The position numbers and the translations under genes are program-made. The notes beneath the pieces are model-generated. The model saw nothing but the letters and a program-made list of their open reading frames with translations. It had not been told where the DNA came from and ran no database searches. A stretch of 64,000 nt of DNA from Enoplolaimus lenunculus (lineage: Eukaryota > Nematoda > Enoplea > Enoplida > Thoracostomopsidae): NCBI GenBank assembly GCA_030248215.1, contig JASANG010001730.1:1-64000 (forward strand). The letters are read 5' to 3'. This document shows, piece by piece, positions 1 to 11,100 of the stretch. Position 1 is the first letter of the stretch. Each line of letters starts with the position of its first letter.

Positions 1-2080
1 TGAAACAGAACCTTGACGCAACTGTTATACACTGCTCGCAGTGTCTATATTGCTCGTATATTATTTGTATTTAGTTGCTCATTATACTCTATGAGTGAGA
101 GGGTTAACAGCAAATAGACCGCAATGCGAGTGACACATACTGTGAGCGACAAGACAAAATGTTAGGTTTCTAACCGCGCACACTGCCGGATTATTCAGGG
201 TTGTGCAGCTGGGGCTTTTGAACAGAACATACGATAGGTTTTAATAACACCATAAAACAATATATATTTTGGCTAATATATAATAGATATAATATATATG
301 TATATATATACTAATATAAGATCGGTTTAGGGATCTCACGAAGATGCAGTTGCACTCTCTGTAGGAACATTCCCGTCTCGCTGTCGAACAGGGTTTACAT
401 TGCTACTCAAACAGATGTCAGTTATGCGAAGTACTTACTGCCAGCAGAATTTAGCGTAAACAACTACTCTTCGCATTTCTCAATTGCTGTCACATGTCAA
501 ATAATTATATTTTTAATTGAATAAAACGAAGAAAACAAATATAGTAATAATAACGATAATAATATAATAATATAATAACAATAACAATAATAATAGCAAT
601 AATAATAATAATAATAATGTTCTTGTATCCTGCTAATCGCAATTCAGTGATATAAGCAAGAAACATATGTAACCTATTCCAGCAACTACTGTTTAATGTG
701 ACTTGTGTTCCTATCCTGTCTACTCACCATGAAATATCTTCTTGGTATCCCTGCATAAAAAAGATGTCACTTCAGTTAAGCTAAACCTTGGTCTAAGCAT
801 AATCCTAAGCATCACACAATTTATTATTGATCCAGCCAGTCATTATGTGTGGTGAAACTTTTTGTTAAGGAAAGTAAACAAATGCCTACATTTCAAACAA
901 ATTAAATTGTATTTTGACAAAAAGATTGTATCATAAATGCTATTAAAGTTGAATTAATAGAGCTTATCTTGTTTCGCAAGTGGCCGACGAAAACATGTTG
1001 GTTGGAAAATTATTTGAATACGTTGCCGTTGCATATCCCATGAAGCTGGCTAGTTGTAAGTCTAATGACTCGTCGTTGAATAGATATTATTAACCACTCT
1101 CAAAGTTCAACTGAAAGTGTAAAAACATTTTAAATGCTAAAAACTGTGCATTCGGACAAAAGAATATTAGCGCAAACAAAACATCAGTGTTGATAAGTAG
1201 AAAACAATTTAGTTTAATTTGTCGATGTGAATTCTGTAGAATTATACTTTAAGGGCTGTGTGTATTCATTGCTGTTTATACGAGATATATGTTTGCAAAT
1301 GCAACAAACCTGATACAATCTTTACATGATACCGGCAAGTCTTGCATCATTTTAGTTTCTGGTGCAAAAGATCTGTGTGCCAGATACATAACGTTGGATT
1401 AGATATCTGTTAATATTTTGGTTAATATCACACTCAAGATTGAATTTTTTAAGCAATCTATATATTAAAGCTAGAACGCCCCACATACGTATTTTGGGCA
1501 GCTCTCCAGCAGATTATTATTTACGTTACGTTACTTATGTAAATTAAGACTGTATGCATTGAGAATACCTATCGCCTCTAACGTGTTATATATATCTGCA
1601 AAGCACTACAGTTTTCAAAAGCAGTTTTTTTATTTCGTTCCCGTATGAGGGGCCTAGACAACGATTTAGCCTAGGGACTGAGAAGCCTTAGTCCAGTTAC
1701 ACATATGTGCAACTTCGTGTACTAGTATATTTTATTTGGTAAATAGTATGAATTGAAAGTTGTAAATATTTCTACGAACAATTAATTTCCCGCCAAGCAT
1801 TTCGAATAATAAAATCGGCATAGGCTTAGAAAAATAACCAGTATATGCAGAGTTAACGAACTTTTAGTTCCTGTCAAATTAATTGCCCTTGGTAATTGGT
1901 TGATAATATATGAAGGATGTCGTTAGCGAAATTTGTTACTTAGAAACAATTGGTACAAGTCTAGTATGAAAACAATGACATGAGCGCCGAACGTAAACAA
2001 ATTGTTCTCTTTATGAATGGAAAAACATTATATTTGGATCACTATTTATACACTCCTAATTTTTAGTATTTGACACTTTT
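1..2080. other. AT-rich intergenic stretch, no gene seen
   Basis: No long open frame or recognisable protein is visible on either strand. A degenerate TAA/ATA simple repeat lies at about 540-620. A short segment at about 1478-1535 resembles one at the far right end of the window. The rest is unremarkable AT-rich sequence. Confidence 0.6.
1478..1535. repeat. Dispersed repeat segment, also at the right end of the window
   Basis: The string around GCCCCACATACGTATTTTGG is closely matched at about 63908-63965, where the core reads GCCCCAGATACGTAATTTGG and is followed by a similar TTCC/ATTATTT run. It is an interspersed repeat of unknown class, and its full boundaries are not clear. Confidence 0.45.
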
Positions 2081-2183
2081 ACTGGTTGACCCATACTTCA
2101 AACCAATGCGACTGAAGGGTACCAGGAACCCCATACGTTTTGGGACCGCCGTTATATAATAAGGTTTCCGCTGCACAAATACA

Positions 2184-2405
2184 GCACGGTATCACGACAA
2201 TTCGTTGCCCGACACACACATCGTTGACCGACCACTTGTAAATTTGAAATTTTATTGAATCGACAATTCGTTGCTCATCATTATGCATTACGCTTAGGCT
2301 TAAGCTTATGATTACGCTTAGGATTAGTTTACATTTATTTACAGGCTTCAGGACACACTGTTGGGCGACATGTTGACGGGTATCGATTGTCGTAGATTCA
2401 TACAG
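2184..2405. repeat. Inverted-repeat element, ACGACAATTCG family, copy 1
   Basis: The left end is ATCACGACAATTCGTTGCCC and the right end carries the inverse form (GGGCGACATGTTGACGGG followed by ATTGTCG). The middle holds degenerate TTAGGC-like units such as GCTTAGGCTTAAGC. A second copy with the same order of parts lies at 2882-3078. The build, with inverted ends and no coding capacity, is that of a non-autonomous DNA transposon. Confidence 0.65.
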
Positions 2406-2654
2406 CACATGATAACGCTACGCGCAAATATTATTAAACACAAAGCAAAAACATCGTCTAAAAAAGTTATCGCAATGTCCTTACCGCTAAGTAAATTTTG
2501 CAATATTTGCAGCAACAATTTGGTAGACGAGGATCGATAGTTATTGCACCGTTTCTTGACAAACTGGAAAATTTCATATTTTCTACCATTGACAAACTTT
2601 ATTCGCCGACATGGAGCTGGAGTGAGTGTGCTGACAGGACGTTTTATTAACCAA

Positions 2655-2790
2655 CAAGTTAAAGACCCGACAATACGTCGCTATAATTAGTCTTAGGTTC
2701 AGCCTTTTTGGCTTAAATTATGATTAGAGTCAGGCATCGGCATCCGTCGGACCTCAAGTTGACGGACAATGAGTTGTAGTTGATTCGACT
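2655..2790. repeat. Partial, diverged copy of the ACGACAATTCG family
   Basis: CCCGACAATACGTCG at the left, a degenerate internal TTAGG-like section and GACGGACAATGAGTTG at the right echo the intact copies on either side. It is more diverged than they are. Confidence 0.4.
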
Positions 2791-2881
2791 CGTTTAATAA
2801 TGTGATAAACAGTCAACTCGTGAGGTTTGTTTTGCATCATAGTGAATTGTTTTCATTTACAGGATTATGATATTGGAACAG

Positions 2882-3078
2882 GTATCACGACAATTCGTCA
2901 CCCGACAACTCGCCTACCGACAAATTATAATCCGAAATTTCATGAACTTGACAATTCGACGCCAATCATTATGCTTAGGCTTTAGCTTAGGATTACGCTT
3001 AGGATTATGATTAGATTTATTCATAGGCTGTAGGACACTGTTGCACGACAAGTTGTCAGGCGACGAATTGTAAATTCA
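2882..3078. repeat. Inverted-repeat element, ACGACAATTCG family, copy 2, abutting a start codon
   Basis: It begins TATCACGACAATTCGTCACC and ends with the inverse GTCAGGCGACGAATTGTA. Internal TTAGGCTTTAGCTTAGGATT arrays match copy 1. Its right end lies about 11 bases before the ATG of the kringle gene at 3089, so the element forms the immediate leader or promoter of that gene. Confidence 0.65.
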
Positions 3079-3088
3079 TTCGAAGCAT

Positions 3089-6000
3089 ATGGCATTTCAC
3101 AAATCACAGCCAGCTATTGCTTCTGTTCAACTATTGGCTATTCTTTTGACTTTGATCGACACAGCGCTTGCAATTTCTGTTGATATTGGTTGTATTCCAA
3201 GACGTGATTATATATTTATACGCATTAGCGAGGTCGAATCGTTCCCTTCGGTGGTAACAGCGCTTTCGGGAAAGAAATGTTTGTCGCGATGCGAACGTGG
3301 TAGTTCAAGTAAGCAGTGGCGAATCGGAAAATTTCTGGCGGGTCACAGGCATAGTGAAAACATCACACGGGAATCGAGCAGAAAGCCAAACGCAATTTTG
3401 CTGGTACAGAAGAATTGTAAAGCACGTTAGCACCATTTTTGATGGAAAAATTTGTGACGGACGGCTACTTCCTCCGAATCCCCTCTAGACTGTCCTCGAA
3501 ACTTACAATCTGTTGCAACAGTACACAATTGCCGCGTAAGAACAGGCCCTGAGCAGAGCTTAAATGGTTAAAACATAAATGTCTTATATTCAAATAATTA
3601 ATGTTGCCAATTTATAACATAAATTTCTTCCTTTGAAAAAATTGTTGTCATATTTTAAAGAGTTTACTTTCTGCTTTTATGTATGTAAAAAAACTTGCTC
3701 CGTTTTACATTCTTAATAATCAAATTTCAAGGATGTTTCGAGTTGAGCTCAGGCTCCCTCAACGTAAGTTTACGACTTGGAGGTATCTTAGGTTGTAAAG
3801 TTAGGGTATTTTGTTGAGCTTTGGCCCTCAATTTTGGAGTCGTTTTTCTCAAAAATCGTTGCATTGTATTTAAGACATACTTGTATTTATATTTTGGAAA
3901 TATATGTCTTAATCGATATGAAACAAAGTCTAAAATTTCAGACTTTCAATTCTGGAAAATGTCCGACCCAGATTTCTGAAATGTTTAAGAAACAAAAGTC
4001 TGAAATTCAAGACATATTTCTGGAGTCCGTCTTAAGACATAATTGTCTAAAATTTCTGACAAGATTTCTTGAATAAAAGATAGTTCATTTTGTGTGCAGC
4101 CCCCAATGCTCAGTATTGTTTCATATTGCAGGAGGTTTAGGGAGCGGCAGCCCACCTGAAAACAAAATTTACGTAGCTGGAGGATACTTTTTCACTGTGG
4201 AGGAGACTACAAAAGTGCCTGAAATTGCGTGATGCAACCCTTAGGCTTATGCTAACGATTAACTCCACAGGACATATGAGCTCTCTTGGCAAATGTCTAG
4301 GCAGATTCGGGTTTAAACTTCGCTGGCATGTTGAAGGTTCGAAACCGTGAAAATTTAGAAAAAATTCAAATTATGGGCGTGATCACTGGCTAGCCGTAAC
4401 ATCAATGACGATTTAGGTAGAAACCGGAACTTGAGACTTTAAGCAGCTTGAAATGCGGGCATTCAGACCGGAAATCGAACTTCAACCCCGCGGATCTTGT
4501 AGCCTATCTGACTACTTTTATCGTCGACTATATATGTCGATCGTGTGCTGGTGGCTATAGCATTACCGTTCACTCCACTATATTGCATGTGCATACAACA
4601 TGCTTACAATCAACAATATTGTGTTCAGATAACAACATATTGTTGCCATCATGCAATGTATCAAACGATGGCACTTGGGAATACTGCATCGGAATATGTG
4701 AAGTTGAAATGACACGTCACTGCTGGGATTTAGAAGGACGAAACGAATATACGCCAGAAGCCGTAATAACCAAGCATGAAAATATGAAGGGTAAATTGAC
4801 GCAGTTAACAGTAATAATGAATGTACGACAACTCGTGGTTGTCGTGCAACAGCTGCCTCAGCTCATACTTAAGCCTAAGCAATCTGCTAATTCTACAAAT
4901 CCCAAAGGCAAATTATGACGGTCTACAGCTCTTCCTCTGGTTGTTTTCGCCTCTAATTGCCACTCTGTTACGTTTATATGTGCATGGGCGATACAACAGT
5001 ATCTTGAGAAGTTCTTCAGACTAAAGACTTGCAACTCAAAAATATTGTAGCATTTAGATGTATTAAGCAAGTATTCTGAAATGGCTTAAAAACTTTTATG
5101 CCAATCAGAGATAAGTTTTAGCAGCAAACGAACAATTGTATTTAAAAAAATAAAAAGCTTAAATCGCATTAAATGTTTTTTCTCGCAACAACATTTATAA
5201 AATCTACCTATCGGCAGTTGCTTAGTTTCCCAATGCTCTGGTGTTCATTTGATTAACCGACAAAGCCACCCCCCACATTTATAGACTAGTGTGGTATGAG
5301 CGCTCACCCCCTCACCAAGCGCTTTCCATGGATACTAGCACGCCAAAAACACAGAATCAAAAGTAGTTTATTAGAAATTTTTATTAATAATGAGCTGTTT
5401 AGTCTGTAGGGTTTGGAGCGAAACCCCGTATCCTGCTCAAGGTTCCTTGAAATTGTGGAGACTCGGTTGAGCTGCCACCCTTATTAAAAAGTTTACCAAA
5501 AGCACATCGCTTTATTAAAATGGGCTCTTTACTGCCCAAACAGAACTGAAATGTGGCGTAACTTTTCAGTTCATTTTCCGTCGTCAAAACAACACAAAAA
5601 ACGTGCTGCAGCAGAGCGCCTGAGTATATATTGTGCAGTGTAGAAGGTGACTTCAATTTCCATTCAGGCAGGCTGCCGCCCACCCCACCCGCCAAACATT
5701 TTTCGGACGCTTGATAGGCAGTTGCTGCCTATTAAACCCCCGCTTCTGATCCTAAAACGCAAAAAATAGTGTGAAACTACTCAATAATGAATTGCTTTTT
5801 TAATATGGATAAAAGGTCCGTTATTTTAGTTTTCGCCTTCCAATTGTAATGCAAACCCGAAAACTTCACAATTTAAATTTTGAATGAATATTATTTCACT
5901 TAACACAAATCATGGATATTGTGAGCTGATGGATGCAACGCTGAAATTACAGTTTAGACAAGATTCAGTTATTGGTTTATTCTCTAGCTGAACTAGAAAT

Positions 6001-8147
6001 AGGGCCGACCACAAAGTTAATAACCTTGTACCTCTTTGTTCCTGAAATTTTGTGTTAAGTAAAATGTTGTTGTTGCTTATTACAGGCGAACCTTGTCGAA
6101 AATGGGGACGTCAATTCATCGACTATGTTCCTTCCAATTTAAAACCCACAGTATATGAAAATGATAAAGTTTGTGCAGTATCGTCACAAATGCCACACGA
6201 TGGTCCTATTTGCAAAACTGCAACCGGTGTGCAAACTTGCTATCAAAACTGTGGTTATCCTGAAAATCTTTGCGTGTGGCAGGTTATTAATAGTTAAACT
6301 TGAAAATTAAATATTGATTTTGTTAGCATTCTCGCTTATTCGCTACTTCCACGAAATATATAATTTGACGTATCGACACAAGTCACAATAATTCGAGTCA
6401 AAACACCACTCTTCACTCTTCAAGCATTAAAACTTTATTAAGCAAAGCAAAATGTCTATTAAGATGTCACAAAATGTGCAGAAAAAGTAGTAAACTTTAT
6501 GATTTGTTTCAGAATATGGCCTCAAGTGTGGTTCATCGGTCAGTGAAAATAAAGTACGTGAGACCAAGTGTTTTGATAGCTTTTGGTACATTTTTATTTT
6601 CAGTACAGTCGAATGTATGTTTGAACGTAATTTATACATACTTAAATAAAAATCTACCACTGTTTGTTTCAGTTTGGCACAGAATGTACTCACATGCATA
6701 CTATTCTATCAATTGGCATAAATATGAATATTGAATTTTGAATATATAGTGAATTTTTAAAAAATTTAACACTGCCAAAGTTTCAGCTGCCCGTTCAACG
6801 TAGAATACGCAACCCGTAAGACTTAACGATTAACTTACATTAAAGATTTTTGGTTTGGAGTACTAATACGCATGGCGCCATTTAACAGATATTTAATCTG
6901 AGACTCCCAATGAGAGTTTCAGTGTACGTTGTGCGACGGCGGACGATAAGCTTGGCAAAATTCCGATTCATCCAGTCAATCAAAGCTCACTTCAAACGCA
7001 AAACAAAACCACAAAGCAAAGGTATCCACCGATAACCAAGTTATTGTTCAACGTCCCAAACGATACCACCAACGAAGTGAGGACGTTGTTATCATCGGAT
7101 CGAAAAGGAATTGTACACATTCCGAACGATAATTTTGCGACTACCGACTGTTTTCGTCATAAATATTGGACTGGACGTCCAAGTGTCCGGCTGGTAGTAA
7201 CCGAAAATATTCAAGACAGCAATGAGATTGCCCACCGCGTGGTGTTGGAATTTTGCGACACTGACGGTTTTGAACCTGCGTTCGGATGCCGAATGCCTTC
7301 TGATTTGATGCTTGGGTAACTGGATTAAGCTCTGATTATTGTGAATTCGCTAATGTTACGTTTAGGACTGTATTTTAAGTAAAAATAGAGTCTAAATTTA
7401 TCTAAGCCTACTGTGTTGTAGTTCACCAGAAATGGGATGGCCTAAAAGTAACACACGAAACCAAAATTTTGTTTCCTTAGACATGTTAAAAGTATGCAGT
7501 GAAAATCGAAATTTTGGAACTCGTAATATTAAGTCTATCAAAGCGATCAAGAAGCCTAACGTAATTTCAGCACTAAATCTTTATCAGTACACAATTTTGA
7601 CTCTCAGCTCTGTTCGCATTTACTTTTGTAACAAATTAGAGTTACAAATACGTACTTATTTTCAAATGAAGTACATTTGGCTATTGCGTTGAGCTTAAAC
7701 TTTCAGCTATTTTGGTCGAAAAAGCCTTACTGTGTCAGGCAAACGCTGTCAGCGATGGGATTCAGTGCCACCAGGCGTTTTGGCTGGTTTTTCGACAACG
7801 ATGACAGAGTCTGAGAAGTTTTTCGCTCAAAACTTCTGTCGTAACCCGGATAAGTCAACTTGTGGACCGTGGTGTTTTGTCAAAAGTACAAACAAAGATG
7901 ATACAACTTTTTGATCGGCATGAGTTTTGTTAATTATTTTTGAAATTTAGTGTCCCCATGTTGGTATATATAAAATATATAAATATAAATAAATAAATAA
8001 ATAAATAAACAAATAAACAAATAAACAAATGAACAAATAAATAAATAAATATACAAATAAACAAATAAACAAATAAATAAATAAATAAATAAAATAAATA
8101 AATAAATAAACAAACAAATAAATAAATAAATAAATAAATTAAATAGA

Positions 8148-8178
<31 letters not shown>

Positions 8179-11100
8179 TTTTTTAAACGGTTCTGCTTTT
8201 TTCTAATTTAAACTACAACTAGTAAACATTCAAAACGGGTAGAAGTAGCACTGAGTTCATTTAAAAATTTTAACTAACAGTTTAAGTAAGGGTGCTTTGT
8301 GATTTAATTTTAAATCATGTATTGATAAACGCACTTGTTAGCTTTTTATATACATATTTGTGCAATTTTTCTGTGTTTGACATAAGTCATTTCAAATCTT
8401 TCAAAATAATTAGCCAACTATAATGTTTCATTTCCACTTTAAGATACGGTCGAACCGTGTTTTCCGGTGTGCAGAATTACGGCTAATGATTATCCTAAAA
8501 AAGTTCAGTGTTCGCCAAGGAAATATATTACTGCGAGTTGGCTTCCAATATACTCCACAAATTATTCGTTTCCAAATACGCCTGGTGGCCGATCGAAATA
8601 TTGGAGTAAGTTGCTAAGCTACAATTACGCAAGTAATGCGACGATTTGCAGTTGGGAAAGCCATCCTCTCGAGACACTCGAGAAAATGGTGGTGGCCATC
8701 CGCTCAAGATAATAGTGATTGCGGCCGATGTTACTTTTAGGGCCGTCACGTTTCTGATGGGTCTCTAAACGAGTAGGCTAACATTCTAGACTACATTTTT
8801 TGCTTAGACTTAGGCATAGGCTTAGGAATGCGCTTTTGCAACGCTTAGTCTTAGGCTTAGCCTTAGGAACACGCTTAATCTACTGTTACGGCCCTAAAAG
8901 TAATATTGCCGTGATTGTTATCCCGTAAGATAGTTGCGACGGTCCATCAAAGATAAATGATGTACAACTGGCACAAAACACAAGTTTAACCCAAGGTTAA
9001 CCCAAAAAATGTTTTAAAAGCAATTAAAAGTCAAGTGCTATTGTGTATAATGTGTTTTAAACATTTGTATTTATCGTGAATGTATATGTGTTAGTGTCAG
9101 TGGAATTGAAAATTAGCGTTAAGCCTACACTACGTGTGCCACAGAGAGAGATGAACACGCGTTAGCGAAGTGTTACATTGTTTGATTGTTTAGGTTAAGG
9201 CTAACGAATGACATTCTTTAAAATTGACATTCAATAACCCTCCCAAATGACGTTTTTGGTGCACAGCTGGGAAAAGTTATTGTGAACGCTGCATAAATTT
9301 AAGCCAAAATAAAATGTAACTAACAATAACTCCATAGCTGCACTTATGTCGTCAATAAATGGAAGGTTTAAAAAGTAATATACCTATAAAATATGTATAT
9401 TCTAGATATATAATATATTGATTTTTGAGCATACGTACTGAAGTGGAACTCAGTATATGCCTGAAATATCATATACGGTCCTTACAACGCCACGTATCGC
9501 TGTATTTCTTGTGCTTTTTAACCTATATTGAAATGTATGAATATATTGGATCGATTTTTGTTGTTTTATACATTTTATGCTTTCGAATGTTTAGGTCATC
9601 CTACTGTTGACTTGAATGGCGAGCGCTGTGACACCAGCAAAACTCTGAACGCAAAGTCACTTTTAAACGTAATTTGCTCACTGCCTCACGAACGTGCCAC
9701 CCAACCAGTTTGCGACAATACCAAAATTCCCTGTTTGATGGCGTGCGAAGATTTGTCAGTGCACCAGTCATATCCGCGATCAAAGCTGTCACACTGGTTT
9801 TATACTGGTCGAAAGTCAACCACAACGTCAGGTATTATTTACTTTTAATTGCGCATAGCTTAAAATTAATGGGTTATTTCCAGATTGCCTCGCCTTCTCC
9901 ATCATTTGATTGTCGGTTCCACCCGTTAGAAGTGAGTGAAATTTTTTAAATATCGTTCAAAATATTCTGTCACTGAAAAAATTTTCATTTGTCCCGTCAA
10001 GATGCTTTTTCTAAACTTTTTTAATTTCTAATTTCAATTCTGTTGGATATGTTGCAGGATTTTTGCTGCGATGCATTAATTGCGAAAAACGAAACATTTA
10101 TTTGCCTAGTGCGCACGAAATAAACGAAATACTGTACAAATTTTTGTTGTTTCTCAATGAAACTAAGGCAAATAACGCGAAAATGTCCACGTTCGGGTCG
10201 ACAAGCTTTCGCGGCAACGAGTCGCCACTGTCTTAAATTTGCTTTAGGTGAACGCTGCGCCGCGTGGGAATTTAACACTCGTCAACTGAGCGAATGGCAA
10301 CAAAGTGTCAAATCCTACTACGACACTAAACGATCTCCAACGGTAGGTTGGACTCAACACCAACTCATCTACAATGCATCGATTCATTTTGATCCACTTT
10401 TCGTTCATGATCGTAAGCTTGTTGATCAATTTCTCGTTCAGACGCATAATTATTGTCGAAATATACGCTATATTGCACGTGGGTTGATATTTGAGTACGA
10501 AAACGTTGGAATTCCACCCGAAGGTCTTCAGGGTCCGGCGTGTTTTACGCAGACCACCCACCGGTTGAAACCGTGCTTTGTAGCGGCTGAAGACGAATTC
10601 ATGGACTCGACGCAAAAGTTTCATCCAGATAACAAGCTAATGTAAGGTTTATTTTTAAAGTAGCGTTCGACTCGACAAGACAAACGTGGTTTTGTATTTA
10701 TTTCCGCAAAAACATGGGTGTATACAAGGGGGATAGGGGATATATCCGCAATGAAATTGCCAAACATTCGAAAATGGCAAATTTAAAAACTGTAGGGTAA
10801 ACCTGCAGATGTCAAAAAATTTTCTCGTTGATTATGTTCGCTCGCGGAAACTCTAGACGTGAACATCGCTTGCTGAAATAGAATGCGTACTTTCTGCGGG
10901 CCCAGAGCGATGTGTGCACAAATACAATTCCAAACTTAATATTTGCTCCACAACTGTTATCGTTTGCAAAAGCGTACTTAAGTTTAAAGTGAATATTTTA
11001 AAGTTACCATCCAACCTTGATGTATATATTTCGAGTTACCGGTTCTGGCATAAGCTTGACCTACTTTTTAAATTTGTGACGCCATCTAATTATGAAGCGA

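Noticed and set aside
3297-3488. Plus-strand frame after exon 1 of the kringle gene (FCWYRRIVKHV..., FDGKICDG)
   Set aside because: Faintly kringle-like, but the GTAAGC donor at 3309 joins exon 2 in phase and yields six correctly ordered cysteines. The frame runs to a stop without a donor. It might be a relic module.
9884-9931. Possible kringle exon after AG at 9882
   Set aside because: Joined to the exon ending at 9831 it gives a stop, whereas a join to 10248 is in phase and recreates the conserved Ser-Gly-Gly-Glu-Arg-Cys segment.
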